A DNA stretch of 64,000 nt from Archangium violaceum Cb vi76 (GTDB lineage: Bacteria; Myxococcota; Myxococcia; Myxococcales; Myxococcaceae), in assembly GCF_000733295.1 (NCBI RefSeq), contig NZ_JPMI01000079.1, forward strand, positions 62,001 through 126,000, written 5' to 3'. This document shows positions 55,841 to 64,000 of this stretch, in pieces. Each line of letters opens with the position of its first letter. Position 1 is the stretch's first letter. The notes below the pieces were generated by a model. That model saw only the letters and a program-made list of their open reading frames with translations. It did no database searches and was not told the origin of the DNA. Position numbers and translations under genes: made by a program.

Positions 55841-58261
55841 ATGCGCCTCGAAGACCTGTCCGTTGAGCCCACCCGTGTCACCTTCTGGGGTCCGCGTGCC
55901 GCACTGCAGGTGAGGAGTCCCCTGCCCGGAGTGTTGCGGCTCCGACACCTCCCGGCCTTCAAGCACACCGCGCCCGGGCCTCGCGAGCTGCCGGCCAAAC
56001 AGTCCTGGGCCGTGGTGGAGCACCGGGAACTGCCGCTCTCGGTCCGCCGCGAGGAGCGGGGTGGGGTGGCCGTGGTGGTGACGGAGGCGCTCTCGCTGGA
56101 AGTGTCGCTGGCGCGGGGGACCTGGCGCCTGCTCGACGCCGCCGGCCGGGAGCTCGCCCGGTGCGAGGACGTCTCCGGCGAGGTCATGCCGGACTACCCG
56201 GTGGACCGCTTCCGCTCGCGGCTCGCCCTGCACACGACGCCGGACGAGGCATGGCTGGGATTCGGCGAGAAGGTGGGAGCGCTCGACAAGCGCGGCATGC
56301 ACTTCGTCTTCTGGAATACGGACGTGATGCCGCACCACCCGGACACGGATCCGCTCTACCAGTCCATTCCCTTCTGCCTCGGCCTGCGCGAGGGGCTCGC
56401 CTGGGGCTTCTTCCTCGACGAGTCGTGGCGCATGGAGGTGGACGTGGGCGCCGAGGATGCCTCGCTCGTGCAGTGGGAGTCCTCCGGGCCCGAGCTGGAC
56501 ACCTACCTCTTCGCGGGGCCGATGCCCGGGGACGTGGTGCGCCGCTATACCGCGCTCACCGGGCGTCCTCCGCTGCCGCCGTTGTGGAGTCTGGGCGCGC
56601 AGCAGTCCCGCTGGGGTTACGAGAACGCCGGGGACGTCCGCTCCGTCATCCACGGCTATCGGGCCCATGGCCTGCCGCTGGACTGCGTGTACCTCGATAT
56701 CGACTACATGGAGGGCTACAAGGTCTGGACGTGGGACCGGACCCGCTACCCGGACCCCGCGGGCCTGGCGCGCGAGGCGGCCGCGCAGGGCGTGAAGCTG
56801 GTCACGATCATCGATCCGGCGGTGAAGGCCGAGCCGGGCTATCGCGTCTATGACGAGGCGCTCGCGGGGGACTTCCTGGTGCGCAACGACCGGGGCAGCG
56901 TGCTGCTCGGCGAGGTGTGGCCCAGGCCCGCGGCCTTTCCGGACTTCACCCGCGAGGAGGTGCGCGGGTGGTGGGGCCGGTGGCACCAGGGCTTCCTGGA
57001 GGCGGGCATCGCTGGCGTCTGGAACGACATGAACGAGCCGGCCTGTTTCTCGCTGCTGAATGGCCGGGAGACCTTCGACATCAAGACGGCACCCGCGGCG
57101 CACCTGGGGAAGGTGGAGGGACCCACGCTGCCGCACGACGCGCGGCACGGCCACAGGCGCCACCTGGAGGTGCACAACGTGTACGCGCTCGGCATGGCGC
57201 GGGCGGCGTACGAGGGCATGCGCGAGCTGGCTCCCGAGCGGAGGCCCTTCATCCTGACGCGCGCGGGCTCGGCGGGGATCCAGCGCTACGCGGCCATGTG
57301 GACGGGGGACAACTCCAGCTACTGGGCGCACCTGGAGCTGTCGCTCACCATGTTGCTGGGGCTGGGGTTGTCGGGTGTGTCCTTCGCGGGAGTGGATGTG
57401 CCTGGCTTCCTCGGCCGCGCGAACGGGGAGTTGCTCGTGCGCTGGATGCAGGTGGGGACGTTCTATCCGTTGATGCGCAACCACTCCGGAAAGGGGACAC
57501 CCCCGCAGGAGCCGTGGCGCTTCGGCGAGCCGTACCTCTCGCTCGCGCGCGAGTGCCTGGAGCGGCGCTACCGGTTGCTGCCCACGCTCTACACGTTGTC
57601 CCATGAAGCCTCCGTGGAAGGGTTGCCGGTGATGCGCCCGCTCGTCATGTACGCGCCGGGAGACGAGGAGGCGCTGCGCACGGATGACTCGTTCCTCTTC
57701 GGGAGGGACCTGCTCGTGGCGCCGGTGGTGCGCCAGGGCCAGAGACGGCGGCTCGTGTACCTGCCGGAGGGCCGGTGGGTTCCGATCTTCAACCTGGGTG
57801 CCTCGGAGGAGTCGATCGAGGGCGGGCAGCACGTCATCGCCGAGGCACCGCTGGGCACGGTGCCGCTGTGGCTGCGGGCGGGAGGCGCACTGGCCCTCAC
57901 CGAGCCCGCGTTGCACACCACCTCGGCCAACTGGTCCCAGCTGACGTGGCACGTGCACGTGGCGGAGCGGGTGGAGGCGCGGCTGTACGAGGACGCGGGT
58001 GAGGGTTACGGCGAATCGCGTCTGACGCGGTTGGTGGGAGGGCTGGCCGGGGACCGCTTCGTGCTCGAGCGGAGCGCGGAGGGGGCGCTGCCGCTGGCGC
58101 GTGACACCGAGACGCTGCGTCTCCATGGGCTGTCAGCGCCGCGTGAAGTGGTGGGCGCGCGGGAGCACCGCATGCGGAACGGAGTGCTCGATCTCACCGT
58201 GGATGCCGGGTGGCGGCGAGTGGAAGTTATTCCCTCTCCCCTCGGGAGAGGGTCAGGGTGA
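55841..58261 (+). CDS. GH31 alpha-glucosidase
   Basis: This encodes 806 residues, no signal peptide. The order is an N-terminal beta-sandwich, a GH31 barrel, and C-terminal beta domains. LGFGEKVGALDKRG, WSLGAQQSRWGYENAGDVRS and VYLDIDYMEGYKVWTWD lead to the nucleophile motif GVWNDMNEPA. The acid/base motif is AAMWTGDNSSYW, and PLMRNHSGKGTPPQEPW follows. It hydrolyses terminal alpha-linked glucose from oligosaccharides in the cytoplasm. The last nine codons (PSPLGRGSG and the stop) are repeat DNA, so the native end was probably near GWRRVEV. Confidence 0.93.
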   Translation: MRLEDLSVEPTRVTFWGPRAALQVRSPLPGVLRLRHLPAFKHTAPGPRELPAKQSWAVVEHRELPLSVRREERGGVAVVVTEALSLEVSLARGTWRLLDAAGRELARCEDVSGEVMPDYPVDRFRSRLALHTTPDEAWLGFGEKVGALDKRGMHFVFWNTDVMPHHPDTDPLYQSIPFCLGLREGLAWGFFLDESWRMEVDVGAEDASLVQWESSGPELDTYLFAGPMPGDVVRRYTALTGRPPLPPLWSLGAQQSRWGYENAGDVRSVIHGYRAHGLPLDCVYLDIDYMEGYKVWTWDRTRYPDPAGLAREAAAQGVKLVTIIDPAVKAEPGYRVYDEALAGDFLVRNDRGSVLLGEVWPRPAAFPDFTREEVRGWWGRWHQGFLEAGIAGVWNDMNEPACFSLLNGRETFDIKTAPAAHLGKVEGPTLPHDARHGHRRHLEVHNVYALGMARAAYEGMRELAPERRPFILTRAGSAGIQRYAAMWTGDNSSYWAHLELSLTMLLGLGLSGVSFAGVDVPGFLGRANGELLVRWMQVGTFYPLMRNHSGKGTPPQEPWRFGEPYLSLARECLERRYRLLPTLYTLSHEASVEGLPVMRPLVMYAPGDEEALRTDDSFLFGRDLLVAPVVRQGQRRRLVYLPEGRWVPIFNLGASEESIEGGQHVIAEAPLGTVPLWLRAGGALALTEPALHTTSANWSQLTWHVHVAERVEARLYEDAGEGYGESRLTRLVGGLAGDRFVLERSAEGALPLARDTETLRLHGLSAPREVVGAREHRMRNGVLDLTVDAGWRRVEVIPSPLGRGSG

Positions 58262-58368
58262 GGGTATCCGGGCCCGTTCTCCAACCTGTGGTCCTCAGTG
58301 TGGACAGCGGGTTCAACCCGGGTTCACCCGATACCCTCACCCCGTCCCTCTCCCGAGGGGAGAGGGGA
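58231..58368. mobile_element. Paired-arm repeat element 2 (REPIN/MITE-like)
   Basis: Arm E (58231-58264) and inverted arm F (58334-58368) flank a 69-base interior that matches the interior of the element at 28826-28963 in reverse orientation. Length is again 138 bases. The element lies between two convergent genes and encodes the last residues and stops of both: PSPLGRGSG for the glucosidase and LPSGEGRGEGIG for the JAMM-type protein. Confidence 0.75.
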
Positions 58369-58731
58369 GGTTGTGTCCTGGATGCACATTCCGGAATCCA
58401 CGCGGAGGCCCCCGGCCCACGAGGGCTCCTGCGTCACGCGCACGTCCCGGCCGTCCTCGCGCACCACCATGCCGTCCGGTGCCACCACCGAGAAGCGCAC
58501 CGGCCTCCCGAGCGCCTCGGCGAGCGCGGCCATCGTCGTCTCGTCCTCGGCGCTGAAGCCCAGCGGCCCCACCGGGTGGCTGTGGGCGATTTCCTCCAGC
58601 TCCCCGCGCAGCCGCCAGATGGCCTCCCAGCGCGCTCGCGAGTCCGGCAGCCACACCGGGCTCTCCGAGGCATCGCTCCACAGCACCGTTCCGTCCCGGC
58701 CAATGAGCAGGCAGACCTCACGCGGCTTCAT
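58324..58731 (-). CDS. JAMM/MPN-type metalloprotease-like protein
   Basis: This encodes 135 residues. PREVCLLIG near the N-terminus supplies the catalytic Glu (Glu5). HSHPVGPLGFSAED matches the JAMM zinc signature HxHPx6SxxD. In bacteria such proteins remove ubiquitin-like or sulfur-carrier proteins or process C-termini. The C-terminal ~16 residues are encoded by repeat arm F, and the GAGGG upstream of the ATG comes from repeat copy G. It is the third gene of a minus-strand set with the 306-residue protein and the VWA protein. Confidence 0.8.
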   Translation of the reverse strand: MKPREVCLLIGRDGTVLWSDASESPVWLPDSRARWEAIWRLRGELEEIAHSHPVGPLGFSAEDETTMAALAEALGRPVRFSVVAPDGMVVREDGRDVRVTQEPSWAGGLRVDSGMCIQDTTSPLPSGEGRGEGIG

Positions 58732-58738
58732 GGGAAGA

Positions 58739-58774
58739 CCCTCACCCCCACCCCTCTCCCAGAGGGAGAGGGGA
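58739..58774. repeat. Dispersed palindromic repeat, arm G
   Basis: It reads CCCTCACCCCCACCCCTCTC, then CCAGAGGGAGAGGGGA, the reverse orientation of arms A and B. It fills the gap between the JAMM-type gene and the upstream gene on the minus strand, and provides the GAGGG in front of the JAMM start. Confidence 0.75.
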
Positions 58775-58782
58775 GTCTCGTC

Positions 58783-59703
58783 TCAAGCGTGCCGCGTGAT
58801 GACCAGCACGTCGTGCTCGATGGCCTCACGGATGACCGATGGCAGGCTCTCCAGGTTCACGTTCCGGTCCGCTCCCGCCAGGCAGATGCCCGCGTCCACC
58901 ACCTGCAAGGTGTCCGCCTCCACGATGCTGATGAAGCGCTCGCCCATGAAGCCGAACGTCACCTCGAGTCGCTCGCTCCCCATCCGCCGCGTGTCGAGCA
59001 GCCGCGCTCCCGCCGATTCCAGCACCCGCTCCACCCGCGTCGCCCCGTGGGACTGACGCTCCAGGTGTCGTGGACGGGCCCGCAGCCGTGCCTCCACCGC
59101 CCGTACATGCGCCTCACGCTCGGACGCCAGCGCCCGCAGCCGCGTCTCGGCCTCGGGACGGCCTCCCTCGGACACGGACAGCACCTGCCCACGGACCTCG
59201 ACCGGAGAGAATCGGATGCCGAGCGCGCGCGAGGCTCCCTCCAGCACCGCGTAGCCAAAGGCCGCCCGCAGTGACGCGGGCACGGCCTTCACCTCCGCGA
59301 GCGTCCGGCCCTCTTCCAGCATGAGCCGCGCCGTGCCCTCGGCCTCGCCCTCGAACTCGACCTCCTCGAAGACGAGCGAGCCGTCATGCCAGCGCCGGGC
59401 GCGCACGGGCGAGAAGCGCGGAGGCTCCTCCTCGGGGAGGAGATTCACCGGCTCGGCCACCGCGCCCTCGCGCACCAGACGCGTGCCCCACAGATGTCCA
59501 CGAACGAGCGGGAGCCCGTCGAGCCCTTCCGGCCCGGCCGGCTCCCGCGCGGTGGCGGTGCGCCCCTGCACCTCGAAGCGCCACCAGCCCGGAGCGGGCG
59601 GCGTGGACACGCGGAGGCGCCGCGAGGGCGCGTCGACGGACGCCCCACCGAAGTAGGGCAACACCGCCGACTCCACCTTCCCGAGGAACTTCCGGTAGTC
59701 CAC
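58783..59703 (-). CDS. Unknown protein between the VWA and JAMM genes
   Basis: This encodes 306 residues from GTG 59703, which lies 8 bases after AAGGAG; an upstream GTG sits too close to that site. VDYRKFLGKVESAVLPYFGG begins the protein. The middle is beta-rich (HDGSLVFEEVEFEGEAEGTA), then a long charged helix (AETRLRALASEREAHVRAVE) and a compact C-terminal domain (GFMGERFISIVEADTLQVVD, VNLESLPSVIREAIEHDVLV). No family is recognised. It starts 16 bases after the VWA stop. Confidence 0.7.
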   Translation of the reverse strand: MDYRKFLGKVESAVLPYFGGASVDAPSRRLRVSTPPAPGWWRFEVQGRTATAREPAGPEGLDGLPLVRGHLWGTRLVREGAVAEPVNLLPEEEPPRFSPVRARRWHDGSLVFEEVEFEGEAEGTARLMLEEGRTLAEVKAVPASLRAAFGYAVLEGASRALGIRFSPVEVRGQVLSVSEGGRPEAETRLRALASEREAHVRAVEARLRARPRHLERQSHGATRVERVLESAGARLLDTRRMGSERLEVTFGFMGERFISIVEADTLQVVDAGICLAGADRNVNLESLPSVIREAIEHDVLVITRHA

Positions 59704-59719
59704 GACACCCACTCCTTTC

Positions 59720-61492
59720 TCACGCCACCTTCAGCAGCGGCGTGCGCATCACCCGCTCGACCCAGCCGGACTGGCTGGCCCCGGCCGCCGTCGGCGCGTC
59801 CATCAGCGCCTTCAGCACGCGGGGGACCTGGTACGGGTCCTCGAACTGGTCCACCGACACCTCACTGAACGGCACCTTCATCTGCCCGGCGCACGTGCGC
59901 ACGGTGTTGCCCCGGTTGGCGGCGCTGGCCACACTCACCAGCATCGCCATGGCGGCCACGGTGTAGCCGCACTCGCGGAAGGCCCGGGCGAACTGGTCAC
60001 CCGCCTCACCCGCCTCGTCACCCACGACGATGCAGATGAGCTTCGCCTCCTCCGGCACCCGCATCCCCGCCCGGTGCAGCGCGTGCACACCGGCCGCGTG
60101 CGTCGTGCCGCCCGACGCCTTGATGCCCTGCAGCATGTGCTGCACCGCCGCACGGCTCGCCGCCTTGGGCTTGAGCACCGTCCCCATCGTGTCGAACGTC
60201 GCGATGTGCAGCTTCTCCACCGGGAAGCCCGCGAGGATGCGCGACAGCGCCTCCTTGGACTGCTCGATGGCCCCTTCCATGGAGCCGGACTTGTCGATGA
60301 GGAACATCACCCTCACGTCCGTCTCCGCCGTCGCCTCCGCCACCGCCGCCTTCGCCGCGTTGTCGCTCGCCTCCTCCAGCTTCGCCTTCAGCTCCTGGCT
60401 GCGCACGTTCTTCACGATGTGGAGCGCCCGCTGGTCCGTCGCCGTCCGCACCGCCTTGTCCCACCGCGCGCGGATGCCCGGGTCCGACATCAACCCCAAC
60501 TCCTCGAGCGTGGGCGTCAGGATGCGCAAGTCCCGGTCGGACAGCGAGGGCAGCAGCGCCGCCATGATGGCCGGCGTCAGGCCCAGATCCTTGGGCAGCC
60601 GGCCCACCACCTCCTTGTAGGAGAGGCGCTCCAGCTCGATCCACTCGCAGATCTCCGCCTCCGAGAGCCCATCGAAGCGCTCCCGCTTCACGAGGTGGAG
60701 ACCCTCCAGGCCCACCGAGCGGTGGCCCGCGGCCGCCTGCTTCTGCTTCCAGCCGAGCACCTCGAAGAAGGCCTGCGTCACCGGCTTGTAACCGGCCTTG
60801 CGGGCGAGCTTCTTCAGCGTCTCCTTGTAGCCGGCCTTCACCAGGCCCTGGAGCATGGGCAGGTTCTGCTCACGCAGCCGCAGCCACTTCGTCGCCACGC
60901 TCTTCCACCGGCCCATCGGCGCCTTGCGGGACGCGGGATCTCCGAAACCCGCCTCGCGGTTGAGACGGGCGATCTCCGGCGTCTCGAGCAGCTCGGCCAC
61001 CCGCAGCACCGCCTTGGGCGTGAGCATGCGCGTGGACTTGCGCTCGTAGTGGAGGATCATCGCCTCGCCGATGGTGCGGAAGTCGTCGTCGAGGAACGCG
61101 ATGGAGCCGTCGTCCTCGCGCACGGGCTGACCGGAGTGGCTCTGCACGAGCATCAGCGCGCACGTGGCCACCTTCAGGTCACGCCAGTCCGTCTGCGTGA
61201 GCGCGTAGGACGCGAAGTGCGCCATGAGGTCCGTGTTGAGCCGGTAGATGTCCAGCAGCTGGCGGTAGAGCTTCACCGCGGCGGGCACGAAGAGGCCGGG
61301 CTTCACCGGGGTGGCGCGGCGCGCGAGCGCCTCGCTGGCGCCCTGGGCCGCATGCCAGACGCCGTTCACGTCCAGACCCGGGCGGTTGTGCCACAGGTGG
61401 GCGGAGCCCCCGAGGACCAGGTCCAGGAGCTTCTCCGCCGGGCCGCGCTGGGCCTCGGGGAGCGTGGGGGTGGTCTGGTTGTGCGTCGTCAT
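59720..61492 (-). CDS. VWA-domain protein with helical N-terminus, Ro60/TROVE-like layout
   Basis: This encodes 590 residues. The N-terminal ~380 residues are helical-repeat (YRQLLDIYRLNTDLMAHFAS, LPKDLGLTPAIMAALLPSLS). The C-terminal VWA domain has a full MIDAS: MFLIDKSGSM (Asp400, Ser402, Ser404), GGTTHAAGVHAL (Thr) and VVGDEAGEAG (Asp). An alpha-solenoid followed by a VWA domain is the layout of Ro60/Rsr RNA-binding proteins, but I cannot show real TROVE homology by eye. It is first in its operon, with an operator-like array 50 bases upstream. Confidence 0.75.
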   Translation of the reverse strand: MTTHNQTTPTLPEAQRGPAEKLLDLVLGGSAHLWHNRPGLDVNGVWHAAQGASEALARRATPVKPGLFVPAAVKLYRQLLDIYRLNTDLMAHFASYALTQTDWRDLKVATCALMLVQSHSGQPVREDDGSIAFLDDDFRTIGEAMILHYERKSTRMLTPKAVLRVAELLETPEIARLNREAGFGDPASRKAPMGRWKSVATKWLRLREQNLPMLQGLVKAGYKETLKKLARKAGYKPVTQAFFEVLGWKQKQAAAGHRSVGLEGLHLVKRERFDGLSEAEICEWIELERLSYKEVVGRLPKDLGLTPAIMAALLPSLSDRDLRILTPTLEELGLMSDPGIRARWDKAVRTATDQRALHIVKNVRSQELKAKLEEASDNAAKAAVAEATAETDVRVMFLIDKSGSMEGAIEQSKEALSRILAGFPVEKLHIATFDTMGTVLKPKAASRAAVQHMLQGIKASGGTTHAAGVHALHRAGMRVPEEAKLICIVVGDEAGEAGDQFARAFRECGYTVAAMAMLVSVASAANRGNTVRTCAGQMKVPFSEVSVDQFEDPYQVPRVLKALMDAPTAAGASQSGWVERVMRTPLLKVA

Positions 61493-61540
61493 GTGCTGCC
61501 CCTCCAGGAAAGGTCGCGCCCGAGTGACCCGGCCATTGTT

Positions 61541-61576
61541 TTGACTTGGCGGTCAATATTGACGTGTGAGGTCAAT
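61541..61576. promoter_or_regulatory. TTGAC/GTCAA operator-like array
   Basis: TTGAC-N6-GTCAA (61541-61556) and TTGAC-N7-GTCAA (61559-61575) lie side by side, joined by a perfect GTCAATATTGAC palindrome (61552-61563). This resembles paired dimer sites of a TetR-type regulator. It is 49-84 bases upstream of the VWA start and about 280 bases before the phytochrome. No regulator gene is in the window. The rest of 61493-61856 shows no gene. Confidence 0.5.
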
Positions 61577-61856
61577 GGGGCGTGTAGGGCCGGGTCGGCC
61601 GGGCGCGATGTTCTCGTTCTGCCCCGAAGGACGACGCGTTCCGGGGTTCCTGACGGGGGGATTTCAGGCGCGAGGCATGCCTGTTTCGGCCGGGCCTCCG
61701 GGTGAAGGTGACAGGAGCTGAACACTCCAGGGGCGAGCGGGTGCCGGAGCGAAAGGCGGGTGGGCAGGTTGGGCCGCGTGTCTATACGGTGCGCCGCCCT
61801 GGCCCGTCGGGAAGGCAAGGGGATTGCGGCCCGTGGGCCGTGGTGGAGGAGGCGAG

Positions 61857-64000
61857 ATGCAGACCGATGGGGCCCGGGTCGGCCAGGTGGTGGACCTGAC
61901 CAATTGTGACAAGGAGCCCATCCACATCCCCGGGGGCATCCAGCCGCATGGCGTGCTGCTGGTGCTCCAGGAACCGGCCCTCACGATTCGCCAGGTCAGT
62001 GAGAACGCCGAGGCCCTGCTGGGGGTGCCCGCCCGCTCCCTGCTGGGAATGGCGCTCGAGAATCTCCTGACGGAGTCCCAGGCCGCGAGCATCCGCGAGT
62101 GCCTCCTCGCGGAGCGGCTCGAGGACAACAACCCCCTCAAGCTCATCACGCGTGGGGGGGGCCGGGAGCACTTCTTCGACGGCATCGCGCACCGGCACCA
62201 GGGGCGGCTCATCCTCGAGCTGGAGCCCACGTCCGAGAAGGAGGCGCTGCCCTTCTTCGGCTTCTATCACCAGGCGCGCAGCTCCATGTCCCGCCTGCGG
62301 GACGCGAAGGACCTGAGCGCCCTGTGCGTGGAGGCCGTGCGCGAGGTGCGGCGGCTCACCGGCTTCGACCGCGTCATCGCCTACCGCTTCGACGAGGAGT
62401 GGAACGGCGCGGTGCTCGCCGAGGATCGGCTGGAGACGGCCGACTCGTATCTGGGCCTGTGGTTCCCCGCCTCGGACATCCCCCGTCAGGCGCGCGAGCT
62501 CTACACGCTCAACTGGTTGCGCATCATCCCGACCACCGACTACGTGCCCGCGCGCATCCTCTCGTTGCCGGAGGACGCGGAGCAGGGCCCGCTCGACATG
62601 TCCTTCTGCGTGCTGCGCAGCGTCTCGCCCATCCACCTGGAGTACCTGCGCAACATGGGCGCTCCCGCGTCCATGAGCATCTCGCTCCTCAAGGAGGGCC
62701 GTCTCTGGGGCCTCATCTCCTGCACCCACGTGTCGGGCCCACGGTACGTGCCCTACGAGGTGCGCAAGGCGTGCGAATTCGTCGGCGAGTTCATGTCCTC
62801 GCTCCTCGTCACCAAGGAGGGCCACGAGCACTACGACCAGCGCATCCGGGCCCAGTCCATCCAGGTGCGGCTGCTGGAGCGGATGACGCGCCACCCCGAC
62901 GTCGCCGTGGGGCTCACCCAACCTCCGCCGGAGTTGCTCGAGCTCACCGGGGCCACGGGCGCGGCCGTCTACTTCAACGGCAGGACCACCATCATCGGCC
63001 AGGCCCCCGATGACGAGCAGCTCCAGGGGCTCATCGAATGGCTCGCCGCGAAGGCGGATCCGCAGGAGCTGTTCTGCACCGTGAGCCTGTCCCATCACTA
63101 CCCCGAGGCGGCGGCGTTCAAGGACGTCGCGGCGGGCCTCATCGCGGCCTCCATGTCGCGTGGCCGCCACAACTACGTGCTGTGGTTCCGTCCCGAGGTG
63201 GTGCAGACGGTGGCTTGGGGCGGCAATCCGAACAAGCCGGTGGACATGGACGGCGACCAGCCGCGGCTGCACCCGCGCAAGTCCTTCGCGCTCTGGAAGG
63301 AGACGGTGCGCGGCAAGTCCCTGCCCTGGAAGGACTACGAGGTGGAGGCGGCGAGGGAGCTGCGCAGGAACGTCATCGACATCGTCCTGCAACGCAGCGA
63401 GGAGCTGCTCAAGCTCAACATGGAGCTGGAGCGCAGCAACGTGGAGCTGGACTCCTTCGCCTACGCGGCCAGCCATGACCTCAAGGAGCCGCTGCGCGGC
63501 ATCCACAACTACACCAGCCTGGTGCTGCGTGAGCAGGCCGATAGCCTCTCGCCCACCAACCACAAGCGCATGGACACGGTGGTCCGGCTCACCCAGCGCA
63601 TGGAGAGCCTCATCAACTCGCTGCTGCATTACGCGCAGGTGGGCCGCACCGAGCTGTCCGTGCGGGAGACGGACCTCAACGACGTGCTCTCGTCGGTGTT
63701 GGAGGTGCTCAAGCCGCGCATCGACGAGGCCCAGGTGGAGGTCCGCGTCCCCCGGCCCCTTCCTCCCGCGCGGTGTGACCGGGTGCGGATGGCCGAGGTC
63801 TTCACCAACCTCCTCACCAACGCCATCAAGTACAACGACAAGGAGAAGAAGTGGGTGGAGATTGGCGCCATGGACACGCCTGACGGCGGCACCACGTACT
63901 ACGTGCGAGACAACGGGATTGGCATCAAGCCCGAGTACCACGACACCATCTTCCGTATCTTCAAGCGCCTGCATGGACGCGACAAGTACGGTGGTGGCAC
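61857..64000 (+). CDS. Bacteriophytochrome sensor histidine kinase (truncated by window edge)
   Basis: The first 714 codons are present, from ATG 61857 with GGAGGAG upstream. Cys17 in LTNCDKEPIHIPGGIQPHG is at the biliverdin attachment position of bacteriophytochromes. The PAS (~20-120), GAF (~145-305; YLGLWFPASDIPRQARELY, SPIHLEYLRNMGAPASMSIS) and PHY (~320-510) domains follow, then a HisKA region with FAYAASHDLKEPLRGIHNYT (phospho-acceptor His). HATPase_c begins with EVFTNLLTNAIKYNDKEKK and DNGIGIKPEYHDTIF. It should sense red/far-red light in the cytoplasm. The response regulator lies outside. Confidence 0.93.
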   Translation, partial: MQTDGARVGQVVDLTNCDKEPIHIPGGIQPHGVLLVLQEPALTIRQVSENAEALLGVPARSLLGMALENLLTESQAASIRECLLAERLEDNNPLKLITRGGGREHFFDGIAHRHQGRLILELEPTSEKEALPFFGFYHQARSSMSRLRDAKDLSALCVEAVREVRRLTGFDRVIAYRFDEEWNGAVLAEDRLETADSYLGLWFPASDIPRQARELYTLNWLRIIPTTDYVPARILSLPEDAEQGPLDMSFCVLRSVSPIHLEYLRNMGAPASMSISLLKEGRLWGLISCTHVSGPRYVPYEVRKACEFVGEFMSSLLVTKEGHEHYDQRIRAQSIQVRLLERMTRHPDVAVGLTQPPPELLELTGATGAAVYFNGRTTIIGQAPDDEQLQGLIEWLAAKADPQELFCTVSLSHHYPEAAAFKDVAAGLIAASMSRGRHNYVLWFRPEVVQTVAWGGNPNKPVDMDGDQPRLHPRKSFALWKETVRGKSLPWKDYEVEAARELRRNVIDIVLQRSEELLKLNMELERSNVELDSFAYAASHDLKEPLRGIHNYTSLVLREQADSLSPTNHKRMDTVVRLTQRMESLINSLLHYAQVGRTELSVRETDLNDVLSSVLEVLKPRIDEAQVEVRVPRPLPPARCDRVRMAEVFTNLLTNAIKYNDKEKKWVEIGAMDTPDGGTTYYVRDNGIGIKPEYHDTIFRIFKRLHGRDKYGGG

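Noticed and set aside
371-58774. Reading all dispersed palindromes as ordinary terminators
   Set aside because: They lack T runs, occur at starts as well as ends of genes, and two pairs share a conserved interior and length.
61782-63974. A 730-codon minus-strand frame opposite the phytochrome
   Set aside because: The plus strand encodes a bacteriophytochrome with all expected motifs, and the antisense frame shows only low-complexity Val/Arg/His sequence.

Overview
The window is high-GC DNA dense with genes on both strands. It looks like a large-genome, Cystobacter/Archangium-type myxobacterium. The support is indirect: many lipoproteins and secreted repeat proteins, a DUF2169/PAAR-like/TIGR02270 toxin-delivery operon, an MXAN_0049-type immunity gene, a bacteriophytochrome and a microviridin-like peptide cluster. 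I could run no similarity search, so family names rest on motifs I recognise.

Layout. 1-1.9 kb: the end of an unknown gene and a polytopic membrane protein. 1.9-9.1 kb: an eight-gene minus-strand operon of type VI secretion cargo genes (DUF2169, PAAR-like DUF4150, TIGR02270, a dead thiolase-fold protein, an AHH nuclease toxin, two immunity-type proteins, DUF6484). 9.2-13.9 kb: a housekeeping operon (RNase J, YajQ, a secreted protein, RimO) ending in a clear terminator. 14-20.5 kb: small membrane and secreted proteins, an HSDL2-like dehydrogenase, a decayed DUF4116 gene, a collagen-like protein and a secreted squalene-cyclase-fold protein with a c-heme motif. 20.5-31.7 kb: an ELWxxDGT lipoprotein, an LCM methyltransferase, a DUF3857/transglutaminase membrane protein, an NGLAF-repeat lipoprotein, CoaA, a TPR protein and an N-acyl-D-amino-acid deacylase-type amidohydrolase. 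31.7-42.5 kb: a cupin, an SDR, ArgJ, a sorbosone-dehydrogenase-type lipoprotein, an orphan RelE-like toxin, PlsC, a 741-residue EF-hand-like membrane protein and a CE2-type esterase.

42.6-45.4 kb encodes the most unusual protein: a double-AAA+ ClpA-like unfoldase with an IGF ClpP-docking motif, fused to a release-factor-2-like module that has lost both the stop-codon reader and the GGQ loop. 45.8-48.1 kb is a minus-strand array of 15 tRNA genes with 15 different anticodons. A degenerate tRNA-Ser and an HNH endonuclease lie at its downstream end. Several array members are irregular.

49.8-52.1 kb is a compact graspetide (microviridin-like) cluster: a double-core precursor followed by MvdC-like and MvdD-like ATP-grasp ligases. 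52.2-53.2 kb holds an E1-like (ThiF) protein with two small partners. 58.3-61.5 kb holds a JAMM metalloprotease-like protein, an unknown protein and a VWA protein. Together the last two loci suggest a split ubiquitin-like or protein-modification module around a GH31 glucosidase and small DUF genes. The window ends inside a bacteriophytochrome histidine kinase.

A dispersed palindromic repeat occurs as single arms (three places) and as two closely matching inverted pairs of 138 bp (28.8 and 58.2 kb). It resembles a REPIN or non-autonomous mobile element. At 58.2 kb it supplies the C-terminal codons of both flanking genes.
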